From contig JBFMGD010000043.1 of assembly GCA_040751775.1 (NCBI GenBank), positions 1-25,458 of the forward strand: 25,458 nucleotides of DNA. The letters are read 5' to 3'. The notes beneath the pieces are model-generated. The model ran no database searches, was not told the DNA's origin, and saw only the letters and a list, made by a program, of their open reading frames with translations. The translations under genes and the position numbers were made by a program. Positions 15,301 to 22,380 of this stretch are shown here, piece after piece. The stretch comes from JBFMGD01 sp040751775. GTDB taxonomy: Bacteria; Bacillota; Dethiobacteria; DTU022. The number at the start of each line of letters is the position of its first letter. The stretch's first letter is position 1.

Positions 15301-15783
15301 TTAAGTGAACCAGCGGGCAATTTTCTGCACGACGCCGAACAGAAACACCTTGGCCTGGTTTAAGAAGCCTACCCCTTCCAACTTCAAGTTTAGAACCGTA
15401 TCCAGGATTTCATCTCCCTGCGGATCGGCAATATGGCGCTCGATATCGGCCATGGTGATATACACCCGCAGCGTGGGATCATCGAGGCCACCGGCTACAA
15501 ATTCGGTTACCTCGCAAGCGTCCTTGGATGTGACGACACCGATTACCTCTTCTGTGTCGTCACCGAGGTCGATATGGAAGTTGATTCGCTCATCGTCGAA
15601 CATGCTCTTTACCGCATCGGGCACACTGTCAATATTCTCGTTGTAGGTCGCAACATGGGGTTCCAACAGCGTGAAAACCGATTCCGTTACAACCTCTTCC
15701 GCTCCGGCCAGAACCGCCCAGGAGCACGTCAACAAGAAAACAGTCAACAACAGGATCGCCGCTCTTCCGCAGCCTTTGCGCAC
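15301..15783 (-). CDS. Small exported protein of unknown function
   Basis: The 160-residue product begins with a signal peptide (MRKGCGRAAILLLTVFLLTC then SWAVLAGAEE, cleavage probably after LAGA or a nearby site). The mature part is acidic. The stretch VYITMADIERHIADPQGDEI followed by LNLKLEGVGFLNQAKVFLF recalls the C-terminal half of SCP2-like lipid-binding domains, but the match is too weak to name a function. The start is the GTG at 15783, with GGGGATGG about ten bases upstream. It lies 97 bases downstream of the exported rhodanese on the same strand and may be cotranscribed with it. Confidence 0.7.
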   Translation of the reverse strand: MRKGCGRAAILLLTVFLLTCSWAVLAGAEEVVTESVFTLLEPHVATYNENIDSVPDAVKSMFDDERINFHIDLGDDTEEVIGVVTSKDACEVTEFVAGGLDDPTLRVYITMADIERHIADPQGDEILDTVLNLKLEGVGFLNQAKVFLFGVVQKIARWFT

Positions 15784-15880
15784 TAATGATCCATCCCCTT
15801 TACCAATTAATTGCCACTTCTATTTTAATGCCTATGATGGATATTAGCAATAACGTAAATTGGTCTGCCGGTAGTAGGAG

Positions 15881-16819
15881 CTATGAGCAGCCGCCGCTGG
15901 GAGCCGCCGGGGCTTGAGGAGCCGGCCCACCTTCAACCGGAACATCATCGCTTTCAGGGAAAAAGCCGACATCTGAATACTCAACCCAGGCGGCATCGTA
16001 CAGTTTAACGTTACGATAGCCCGCATTATACAGGGCGAGCAGGGTTTGCGAACCGCGGACCGATACAGCGCAAAACACAATGATTTCTTTATCGGCGGTA
16101 ATCCCCTTATTCTTGTAATTAATTAAAATTTGCTGCACCGGTTTATAGGTCCCGTCATCGAAAATATTCTCACTGTAATCAACGAGCAGTGCACCGGGGA
16201 TGGTTCCGCTGGTATATTCATCGCGAGTCCGGGTGTCCAGGAGGATGATATCGTCTTGAGGGTCTTTCACCTGCGCTTCAACATCTTCCATCGCGGCCAG
16301 CAGACTACGGTCGATCTCGCCGGCTTCGTAAATCTTGGCCGTTACCGCGGGAACTTCCACAGAGACCGGCAGACCGGCCTGCTTAAGTGCTTCGAAACCG
16401 CCGCTGACGACGCTGACATTTTCGTGTCCGTAAACCATCATCGTCCACCAAAGCCGCGCTGCATCCATGTTGTTGCTGTCATCATAGATTAAAACCGTTG
16501 TCTCGCGATCAATGCCGCGGCTTCCTAAAACCTGCGCCACCTGCGCTTGAGGGGCAAGCAGGTTCGGATAAGGTGTATTGATCACAACTTCATTGCGTTC
16601 AATATTAACGGCACCGTCGATATGGCCGGCAGCATATGCCGCGCTTTCCTGCATATCAACGAGAACCACCTGCTCATTTTTTAACAGCTTCACAACATCT
16701 TTGGCCTCAACAATGTAGCGGCCCGGATCAACGAGGGTCGAACCGGGTCCGACTCCGGTAACAAATGCAAGAATAACGGCCGCCAGTACGATTGTGCCTA
16801 CGGCTAATACTTTTTTCAT
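15881..16819 (-). CDS. Exported tandem-rhodanese sulfurtransferase
   Basis: From the ATG at 16819 (GGGAGG upstream) the product has 312 residues. It has an N-terminal signal peptide or anchor (residues 1-22) followed by two rhodanese domains. The first (about 35-155) has the structural motifs DMQESAAYAAGHIDGAVNIE and VVSGGFEALKQAGLPV, but Asp rather than Cys at the catalytic position (LIYDDSNN). The second (about 168-290) keeps the active loop CAVSVR with Cys250 and LLDTRTRDEYTSGTIPGALL. This is the layout of thiosulfate/3-mercaptopyruvate sulfurtransferases, placed here outside the membrane. The C-terminus is Pro/Ala/Gly-rich and ends GGCS with an extra cysteine. It is transcribed away from the adjacent tusA and probably supplies sulfane sulfur to the YeeE/TusA route (inference). 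Confidence 0.9.
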   Translation of the reverse strand: MKKVLAVGTIVLAAVILAFVTGVGPGSTLVDPGRYIVEAKDVVKLLKNEQVVLVDMQESAAYAAGHIDGAVNIERNEVVINTPYPNLLAPQAQVAQVLGSRGIDRETTVLIYDDSNNMDAARLWWTMMVYGHENVSVVSGGFEALKQAGLPVSVEVPAVTAKIYEAGEIDRSLLAAMEDVEAQVKDPQDDIILLDTRTRDEYTSGTIPGALLVDYSENIFDDGTYKPVQQILINYKNKGITADKEIIVFCAVSVRGSQTLLALYNAGYRNVKLYDAAWVEYSDVGFFPESDDVPVEGGPAPQAPAAPSGGCS

Positions 16820-16907
16820 TTTTTCCTCCCGGGTTCTTGTTAATTTTTGCACAAACGGAAAAATCCATTTTCTAATCTAAGATTATATGTTAGGATACAT
16901 GTAACCC

Positions 16908-16916
16908 ATTATAACA
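16908..16916 (-). promoter_or_regulatory. Extended -10 promoter of the exported rhodanese
   Basis: On the minus strand TATAAT (16908-16913) is preceded by TGT, an extended -10. No good -35 is seen. The start of the gene is about 90 bases downstream. Confidence 0.45.
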
Positions 16917-17010
16917 CTTGCAAATGTACTATCCAGATATTTAATAATTACATATTTCCTAAAATATTGTATTGTTATTTACAAAATGTGTATGAACCGG
17001 GAGAATTACT

Positions 17011-17232
17011 ATGAGGGTGAAGATAGACTGCCTCGGCGAAATGTGTCCGATCCCGATCCTGAAATCGATCAAAGAGTTAAAAAAAATCAGCAAGGGCGAT
17101 TCGATCTTGATCGTAACCGACCATAGTTGTGTGGCGCGTTCGCTTGTAGAGGTGCTGCTCAAAAAAAGTTACCTGATTGAGGAAGAGGAAGTAATGAACG
17201 GGATATGGGAGATTACCGTCACTAAACCTTAG
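17011..17232 (+). CDS. tusA: TusA-family sulfur carrier
   Basis: The 73-residue protein has the TusA signature KIDCLGEMCPIPILKSIKEL, with Cys12 of the CPxP motif as the persulfide-carrying residue. A second conserved cysteine is in TDHSCVARSL (Cys40). GGGAG precedes the ATG at 17011. It is the first of two tusA copies in this locus (the other is at 19180) and stands on the far side of the LysR gene, divergent from the exported rhodanese. Its stop overlaps the stop of the convergent LysR gene by four bases. The probable role is to accept sulfur from a sulfurtransferase or from the YeeE transporter. Confidence 0.93.
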   Translation: MRVKIDCLGEMCPIPILKSIKELKKISKGDSILIVTDHSCVARSLVEVLLKKSYLIEEEEVMNGIWEITVTKP

Positions 17233-18140
17233 CAAAATGTTTTACGGGCCCTGCTTTTAAACATTTTGATAAATTCCCGAAAGCTCGCCTCGTGCAAGCG
17301 ATTTTCATTATAGATCAAGTAAATATCATAATACAGTTCAAAACCCTCAACATGAATCCTTCTCAGCTGTTCAGTGTAAAGCTCCTTCTTAATGGTCAGG
17401 TAAGGCAGAAAAGTAACGCCGTAACCTTTGACCACGGTCGATTTGATCGATTCGATTTCGTCCATGTTTGAAGAGATCTTTAAATTATCCAGTTCGTAAC
17501 CTACCTCTAAAAACCAATTCCGGATAGACTCTCTGATCCTAAATCGATCGCTCGGTAAGATTAAATCTTCCTGCACCAACTCTTTAACAGTCACATTCTG
17601 ATCAAGTTTATATTTGGCAGCGATAACCGGTATGATTGTATCGGTAGCCAACAGGTCGGCAGTGAGATATTTGTGGTTTGGCTTCGAAATGACAATACCC
17701 AGATCAAAAGTGCCATTGGCAATATTAATCTCTACCTCTTCCGAGTGGTTGGTATACAGTTCCATCTTCAGAGGCGTCGTAGTGTTCATCTTGTTTGAGT
17801 TGTTAATGCTGTATACCGTACAGGGCAGCGCGTAGTTGGCAATAATGGGCGTACAATTTAAACGAATTATATTAAAGCTGTCTTCAATCACAGAGAGGTC
17901 TTCCAACATATTTTCGTAAGCCAGGATTATGCTGTTGGCATACCGGTTCACGACAACACCCGCTTCGGTCAGTTGAACCCCCTTGTTGCTCCTGGTGAAA
18001 AGAGCATAGCCCAGATATTCTTCAAGCCTTTTAATCTGCTGACTAATCGCCGGTTGAGAAAAATGAGTGCTGTCGGCTACCTTAGATATGCTTCTCCTGG
18101 AAGCGACCTCTTTAAAAAGTTTTAGGCTTTCAATGTTCAA
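17229..18140 (-). CDS. LysR-family regulator (CysL/CbbR-like)
   Basis: The N-terminus has the LysR helix-turn-helix (LKLFKEVASRRSISKVADST, HFSQPAISQQIKRLEEYLGY, ALFTRSNKGVQLTEAG), followed by a periplasmic-binding-protein-like sensor domain of normal length. The preferred start is the TTG at 18140, with GAGGTG at good spacing, giving 303 residues; a TTG at 18164 is also open. It diverges from the YeeE operon, and the gap holds a perfect dyad (18279-18304) in the place of a LysR target. LysR proteins of this branch control sulfur assimilation in Firmicutes, so control of the flanking sulfur genes is a reasonable inference. Confidence 0.9.
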   Translation of the reverse strand: MNIESLKLFKEVASRRSISKVADSTHFSQPAISQQIKRLEEYLGYALFTRSNKGVQLTEAGVVVNRYANSIILAYENMLEDLSVIEDSFNIIRLNCTPIIANYALPCTVYSINNSNKMNTTTPLKMELYTNHSEEVEINIANGTFDLGIVISKPNHKYLTADLLATDTIIPVIAAKYKLDQNVTVKELVQEDLILPSDRFRIRESIRNWFLEVGYELDNLKISSNMDEIESIKSTVVKGYGVTFLPYLTIKKELYTEQLRRIHVEGFELYYDIYLIYNENRLHEASFREFIKMFKSRARKTFC

Positions 18141-18278
18141 TGCCTGCACCTCAAATATCTTCAATTATTGCCATAAATTGCGACCGGTAAATCACAGTGA
18201 GTTAATAGACATAGTTAAGATTCTCTTTTATAATAGCATGATTGTACCATAAAAAAAAGCTATAATGTATAAACACTA

Positions 18279-18304
18279 AGCATAGTGAATATGTTCACTA
18301 TGCT
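18279..18304. promoter_or_regulatory. Perfect 11 bp dyad, probable LysR operator
   Basis: AGCATAGTGAA (18279-18289) and TTCACTATGCT (18294-18304) are exact reverse complements around TATG. The dyad contains the LysR-type T-N11-A geometry. It sits between the divergent regulator and the YeeE operon, directly upstream of TATAAT at 18307-18312, and replaces a recognisable -35 box. This is the arrangement of an activator-dependent promoter. Confidence 0.75.
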
Positions 18305-18306
18305 GT

Positions 18307-18312
18307 TATAAT
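18307..18312 (+). promoter_or_regulatory. -10 box of the YeeE-TusA operon
   Basis: TATAAT abuts the dyad. The hexamer 17 bases upstream (AGTGAA) is a poor -35 and lies within the dyad. The untranslated leader of about 75 bases up to the GTG at 18396 shows no obvious riboswitch. Confidence 0.55.
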
Positions 18313-18395
18313 TTAAACCGCACAGGCTTGTGAAATGTGTATCTAGTGGTAATGTGGCAGAATAGTGCCAATCATGAAGAAAGGAGCGCTGAAAA

Positions 18396-19112
18396 GTGTC
18401 TGAAGTGACTGCAGAAACCAACACGAACGAAACCGCCTCGGCCGCCTCTTTGCGCAGCAGCTCGAGAAGGAGTGTTACCCGGAAGCCGAAGAAAGACCAG
18501 ACCAAGTACGGGGTTGCCGTTTTAGTGCTGGTGATAGCGTTCGGCATTTACCTTGCTACCATTTCCGCCGTTTTAGGAATCTACTGGCTGACCGGCATAG
18601 CCTTCGGTTTTATCCTGCGGCGGTCCAGTTTTTGCTTTGGGGCAGCCATGCGCGATCCTCACATGACCGGAAGCACTTCTCTGACCCGGGCGGTATTAGT
18701 CGCCTTGGCCATCACCTCAATCGGCTTCGTGGTTATTCAATACGGCGCCAGCGTCAAAGGGCTGCCGCTTCCCGGCAGCGGGTTTATCGTGCCGGTTAGC
18801 TTTGCCACCATTTTCGGAGCGTTTATCTTCGGTATCGGCATGGTTCTGGCCGGTGGATGCGCCTCGGGAACGCTCATGCGGATCGGTGAAGGTTTCGGTA
18901 TGCAAATGCTCTCGATCGTGTTTTTTGTGCTCGGTTCATTCTGGGCCGCCAGGGATATGGGTTGGTGGACCCTGAACTTCATCAGCAACGGGCCGCGCAT
19001 TCACCTGCCCGACGTTTTCGGCTGGATGGGAGCGATCACTGTTCAATTGGCGGCAATCGCCATCCTCTACATTTTGGCCGAGAAGTGGGAAAATCGCAAA
19101 CAGGAAAGTTAA
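18396..19112 (+). CDS. YeeE/YedE (TsuA-like) sulfur transporter, first half
   Basis: The GTG at 18396 follows AAAGGAG. The 238-residue protein has a Ser/Thr/Arg-rich cytoplasmic tail (1-37) and then six or so hydrophobic segments. Two YeeE/DUF395 cysteine motifs are present: RRSSFCFGAAMRD (Cys80) and GMVLAGGCASGTLMRIGEG (Cys155). In full-length TsuA-type thiosulfate importers three cysteines line the permeation path; the third here is in the separate second half at 19424 (Cys138 there). The gene starts the operon controlled by the LysR dyad. It probably passes thiosulfate or another sulfane-sulfur species through the membrane together with its partner. The intervening TusA would be the natural acceptor. 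Intact, and split rather than broken, since each half has its own start and ribosome binding site. Confidence 0.88.
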   Translation: MSEVTAETNTNETASAASLRSSSRRSVTRKPKKDQTKYGVAVLVLVIAFGIYLATISAVLGIYWLTGIAFGFILRRSSFCFGAAMRDPHMTGSTSLTRAVLVALAITSIGFVVIQYGASVKGLPLPGSGFIVPVSFATIFGAFIFGIGMVLAGGCASGTLMRIGEGFGMQMLSIVFFVLGSFWAARDMGWWTLNFISNGPRIHLPDVFGWMGAITVQLAAIAILYILAEKWENRKQES

Positions 19113-19129
19113 GCGGGCAACGCCGCTTC

Positions 19130-19145
19130 AAGGGGTTAACCCCTT
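19130..19145. terminator. Palindromic hairpin after the first YeeE half
   Basis: AAGGGG and CCCCTT pair around TTAA, making a 16-base perfect palindrome followed by AAG. There is no T tract, so it more likely tunes mRNA stability or readthrough within the operon than ends it. Confidence 0.45.
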
Positions 19146-19179
19146 AAGAACTTTTAAATGATTAAGGAGGTCGTCAAAG

Positions 19180-19407
19180 ATGGCAGAATATGAACTTGAT
19201 TGCCTGGGAGAAGCTTGCCCGATCCCTTTGGTAAAAACGGAAAACAAACTGAAAGAGTTAAAGGTTGGCGATACCCTGATTGTAATCATTGACCACAGCT
19301 GCGCCTTGAAAAACGTACCGGAATGGGCGCGCAAGCGTAATCACGAGGTTGAAGTTGAAGAAACTGGAGACGGAGAATGGGAAATCTTTATCGAAAAAAC
19401 GAACTAA
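19180..19407 (+). CDS. tusA: TusA-family sulfur carrier, operon copy
   Basis: This 75-residue protein reads ELDCLGEACPIPLVKTENKL with the persulfide Cys13 in CPIP and a second Cys41 in DHSCALKNVPEWARKR. The latter motif is closer to canonical TusA than that of the copy at 17011. AAGGAGG stands upstream of the ATG. It lies between the two YeeE/YedE halves, which strongly suggests that the carrier works directly with the transporter, taking sulfur from its cytoplasmic face as a cysteine persulfide. This is consistent with the known yeeE-yeeD (TsuA-TsuB) gene pair, in which TsuB is a TusA homologue. Confidence 0.94.
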   Translation: MAEYELDCLGEACPIPLVKTENKLKELKVGDTLIVIIDHSCALKNVPEWARKRNHEVEVEETGDGEWEIFIEKTN

Positions 19408-19423
19408 CCGGAGGCGGTCTGTC

Positions 19424-19957
19424 TTGAATATTAAATCAGATAAAACCTACCAGACCTGGTTTAAAACTCCCTGGAGCTACGTTACCGGGGCGATCCTGCT
19501 GGCGCTGTTTCAGATCGTTACATTGGCTACGACCGACAGCGCCTGGGGAGTGACCGGCCCCTTTGCCACCTGGGGCGCCTGGATTTACCAGGCGCTTGGC
19601 GGAAGCGTCGATAAGTGGTACTTTTTCAGCACAGAGAGCGCCCGGGCAGCTCTGCAAAGAACCTTTATTACCGACCCCGCTTCGGTGCGCAATTTGGGGG
19701 TTATTATGGGCGCCCTGCTGGCCACCCTCCTTGCCTCTCAATTTAAATTTAAGAAGATTAAAAATTTGCGCCAGGTTGCAGCGGCTGTCATCGGCGGCCT
19801 CCTCATGGGCTACGGTTCCCGTATCGCTTTCGGCTGCAATATCGGCGCCTTTTTCAGCGGTATTTCCACCTTGTCGGTATCCGGCTGGGTCTTTGCTTTA
19901 TTCATTTTTGCCGGAGCGGCAGTGGGCAGCAGGCTGCTGGTCAAATATTTTATGTAA
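19424..19957 (+). CDS. YeeE/YedE (TsuA-like) sulfur transporter, second half
   Basis: I start it at the TTG at 19424, nine bases after GGAGG, which gives 177 residues; a longer reading from 19349 would overlap tusA without its own site. Hydrophobic helices are at about 17-37, 91-106, 118-132 and 152-172. The motif GYGSRIAFGCNIGAFFSGIS holds the third conserved cysteine (Cys138), matching the GsR.a.GCNiGa...gi motif of YeeE/YedE C-terminal halves. A segment of about 40 residues between the first helices (WGVTGPFATWGAWIYQAL and on) is an outside loop typical of YedE. It is translated directly after TusA. Confidence 0.88.
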   Translation: MNIKSDKTYQTWFKTPWSYVTGAILLALFQIVTLATTDSAWGVTGPFATWGAWIYQALGGSVDKWYFFSTESARAALQRTFITDPASVRNLGVIMGALLATLLASQFKFKKIKNLRQVAAAVIGGLLMGYGSRIAFGCNIGAFFSGISTLSVSGWVFALFIFAGAAVGSRLLVKYFM

Positions 19958-20008
19958 GCTGGAGGCAAACCATTTCTGCCTGGCGGCAAACAGTGAAGGA
20001 GTGTTAGC

Positions 20009-21247
20009 GTGAAAAACCATGAAAAAAAAGTTGAACCGGTAGACGTAGTCATTATCGGCGGCGGACCGGCGGGATTGACTGCAGGAATATATTGCGGCCG
20101 GGCAAGGCTGAACACCGTGATTATCGAAAAGGCGCTGGTCGGTGGCCTGGCGACATACACCAGTGAGATCGAAAACTACCCCGGCTTTGTTGACGGCGCC
20201 TCCGGCCTGGATCTGATGGGCTATTTTCAACAACAAGCCAAGCGATTTGACGTTCAGTTTAAACTGACAGATGTAAAAGGCGTCAAGCTGGAGGGCCCTG
20301 TGAAAATCGTTGACACCGCCAGGACCAGTTATGAAGCGAAAGCTGTCATCGTGACCGGCGGCGGCAAACCGCGGCTGACCGGCGCCAAAGGTGAAGAAAA
20401 CTATCTGTTCGATAAGGGCATCGCTTTCTGCGCAACCTGTGATGCCGCGGCCAACAAGGATAAAACAGTCATGGTTATCGGCAGCGGAGACGCCGCGATC
20501 GAGGAAGGCATCTTCTTAACCAAATTTGCCCAAAAGGTAATCGTCTCGGTGATTCATGACCAAGGGACCATGGATTGCAATGAGATCGCCAAAAACGAAG
20601 CCCTGTCGAACCCTAAAATGGAATTTATCTGGAACACGGTGGTTGAAGAATTCAAAGGGGCGGAACGCCTGGATACGGTTGTCTTGAAAAACGTCAAAAC
20701 CGGGGCGCTGATTCCGGTGAAAGTCGATTCCTGTTTCCTCTTTATCGGCTACCTGCCGAACAGTGAAATTTATCAAGGCATTCTCGATATGACACCCAGG
20801 GGCTACCTGCTGACCAACGAAAAGATGGAGACAAACATTGAAGGAGTCTTTGCCGCCGGCGACATCCGTGAAAAATTCCTCAGGCAGGTCGCCACGGCTG
20901 TAGGCGACGGCGCCACCGCCGGTTTTGCCGCTGAAAAATATATTGCTGAAGAAGAAACTTTCCACAGTCAAATTATGGAATGCGGCGCAAAAACCAACCT
21001 GGTCTTTGTTTACAACGCCACGGATCAGCGCTGCCTGGACAGCCTGACCATACTGGAAAACTTCGAGCAAGAATTTGCCGACCAATGCAAGTTGACCAGG
21101 GTTGATGTCTACAAGTCAAACGGCATCGCCAAAAGGCTCGGCATTGAAGATGTCCCCAGTGTAGTCTTTATCAAAAACGGTAAAAAGACCAATACCGTGC
21201 ACGGCTCCATCTCAAGAGACATTTTACTGGATAAAATGTCGGAGTAG
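20009..21247 (+). CDS. Thioredoxin-reductase-like flavoprotein fused to a one-cysteine thioredoxin domain
   Basis: The GTG at 20009 follows GGAG. Residues 10-315 are a thioredoxin-reductase-type FAD/NAD(P) protein: VVIIGGGPAGLTAGIYCGRA (FAD), the redox pair CATC (Cys141, Cys144), VMVIGSGDAAIEEG (pyridine nucleotide site) and EGVFAAGDIREKFLRQVATA (FAD). Residues 322-412 form a thioredoxin fold with the cis-proline loop IEDVPSVVFIKNG. In place of WCxxC this domain has TDQRCLDS, keeping a single cysteine (Cys342). Ordinary thioredoxin reductases have about 310 residues and no such tail. In this operon it may reduce persulfides on TusA or on the transporter, the lone cysteine acting as a relay (inference). 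Two further cysteines (325, 360) flank it. Confidence 0.9.
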   Translation: MKNHEKKVEPVDVVIIGGGPAGLTAGIYCGRARLNTVIIEKALVGGLATYTSEIENYPGFVDGASGLDLMGYFQQQAKRFDVQFKLTDVKGVKLEGPVKIVDTARTSYEAKAVIVTGGGKPRLTGAKGEENYLFDKGIAFCATCDAAANKDKTVMVIGSGDAAIEEGIFLTKFAQKVIVSVIHDQGTMDCNEIAKNEALSNPKMEFIWNTVVEEFKGAERLDTVVLKNVKTGALIPVKVDSCFLFIGYLPNSEIYQGILDMTPRGYLLTNEKMETNIEGVFAAGDIREKFLRQVATAVGDGATAGFAAEKYIAEEETFHSQIMECGAKTNLVFVYNATDQRCLDSLTILENFEQEFADQCKLTRVDVYKSNGIAKRLGIEDVPSVVFIKNGKKTNTVHGSISRDILLDKMSE

Positions 21248-21291
21248 CTGCCGGATCAAAGACGAAGAGCCCAGTTATTCAATTCTGGGAC

Positions 21292-21315
21292 AAGCGAGGG
21301 GCTTCCCCCTCGCTT
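21292..21315 (+). terminator. Strong hairpin after the flavoprotein gene
   Basis: AAGCGAGGGG and CCCCTCGCTT form a perfect 10 bp stem with loop CTTC. It is followed by AAACCC rather than a T run. It may attenuate transcription into the lipoprotein gene 50 bases downstream or protect the upstream mRNA. Confidence 0.6.
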
Positions 21316-21364
21316 AAACCCTTAAACATAAAAACTACAATAACAGATGGAGGTTGACAAAAAG

Positions 21365-22324
21365 TTGAAGAAATTGCAGTTGTTTGGTCTACTCTTACTT
21401 GCTGTTTTTATGCTGTTCAGTGCCGTGGGATGCGCACCGGCCGAGGAGCCACCGGCCGAGACCGGCGAACCGGAAGTAGTTCTCGATGCCGACGAGGTGT
21501 TGATGCAGGCGGCTCTGGACTATTTTGAGCAGGTTGCCGCCGGAAACAAAAATATTACCGACTTCAAAGAAATCAAAGCCATGCTGGACGTCGATCCCGA
21601 ATCCGTACTGATTATCGACATCCGCAGTGCCGAAGATTTTGAGGCCGGCCATATCACGGGTTCCGTAAACGCGGACAAAGGCGAAGTGGCAGAATTAATG
21701 AGCCGCATCCCCCGCGACAAGCCTGTTTTCATCGCCTGCTATTCCGGCCAGACTGCCGGTTTCACCACCGCTTACCTGAGAATGGCCGGTTTTGATAATG
21801 TCACAAGCATGCTTTACGGAATCAAGCTGGGCTGGGTCGAACGCGGCAGCTTCACGCTTGATGCCGCCGGGAAGAGCCACCTGAATGAGCTGCCTGAAGT
21901 ATCGGCTCCCGCTTCCGAAGAAGAGGAAATTATCTGGGCCAGGGCAAAAGAATACGGCGCGGCAATCGCCGCCGGTTCAGTCGGGTTTATTGCGCTTGAT
22001 GCGCAGGAAGCACTTTATGCCCAAATGCAAGCAGATCCGACATCAGTATTGTTCTACGACATCCGCGCGGCAACAGGCGGAGACGATGACTTTGACAAGT
22101 ATCACATCGAGCATGCCGTTAACGTCGCCTGGGGCCAGTTCGGCACCTTGTTAACGGATCTGCCCACTGATATCCCGGTTGTTGTCGCCTGCTATTCCGG
22201 CCAGACTGCCGCCCAAACCCTGGGTGTGCTGAGAATGCTGGGACTTGACAACGCCCAGAGCCTGCACTTTGGCGTGCGTGACGGTTGGGTCAAGCAAAAT
22301 AACCTGCCGGTAGTTACTCCCTAA
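21365..22324 (+). CDS. Lipoprotein with two catalytically competent rhodanese domains
   Basis: The TTG at 21365 lies 11 bases after GGAGG and gives a clean lipoprotein signal, KKLQLFGLLLLAVFMLFSAV then GC, with the lipidated Cys23 and an acidic Pro/Glu linker after it; the ATG at 21347 overlaps that ribosome binding site. Two rhodanese domains follow (about 65-180 and 205-318). Both have the same active loop CYSGQT (Cys125 and Cys276) and the motifs LIIDIRSAEDFEAGHITGSV and LFYDIRAATGGDDDFDKYHI. The near-identical loops imply internal duplication. Anchored outside the membrane next to the YeeE transporter, it could bind and transfer sulfane sulfur before import. It ends the operon. Confidence 0.93.
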   Translation: MKKLQLFGLLLLAVFMLFSAVGCAPAEEPPAETGEPEVVLDADEVLMQAALDYFEQVAAGNKNITDFKEIKAMLDVDPESVLIIDIRSAEDFEAGHITGSVNADKGEVAELMSRIPRDKPVFIACYSGQTAGFTTAYLRMAGFDNVTSMLYGIKLGWVERGSFTLDAAGKSHLNELPEVSAPASEEEEIIWARAKEYGAAIAAGSVGFIALDAQEALYAQMQADPTSVLFYDIRAATGGDDDFDKYHIEHAVNVAWGQFGTLLTDLPTDIPVVVACYSGQTAAQTLGVLRMLGLDNAQSLHFGVRDGWVKQNNLPVVTP

Positions 22325-22352
22325 CCGGTACCAGTACTAAAGGCAATACTAA

Positions 22353-22380
22353 AGCGGCCGGGGAGAACTCCCCGGCCGCT
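22353..22380 (+). terminator. GC-rich hairpin at the end of the sulfur operon
   Basis: AGCGGCCGGGGAG and CTCCCCGGCCGCT make a perfect 13 bp stem with a two-base loop AA, 28 bases after the lipoprotein stop. No T tract follows. The truncated U32 gene starts at once after it, so a rearrangement may have removed the T run. Confidence 0.7.

Noticed and set aside
15301..15783. SCP2-type lipid-transfer function for the small exported protein
   Set aside because: The resemblance is limited to one strand-helix stretch and is too weak to support a function.
19130..19145. The palindrome as a true rho-independent terminator splitting the sulfur operon
   Set aside because: It has only a 6 bp stem and no T tract, and the next genes are tightly packed with good ribosome binding sites.
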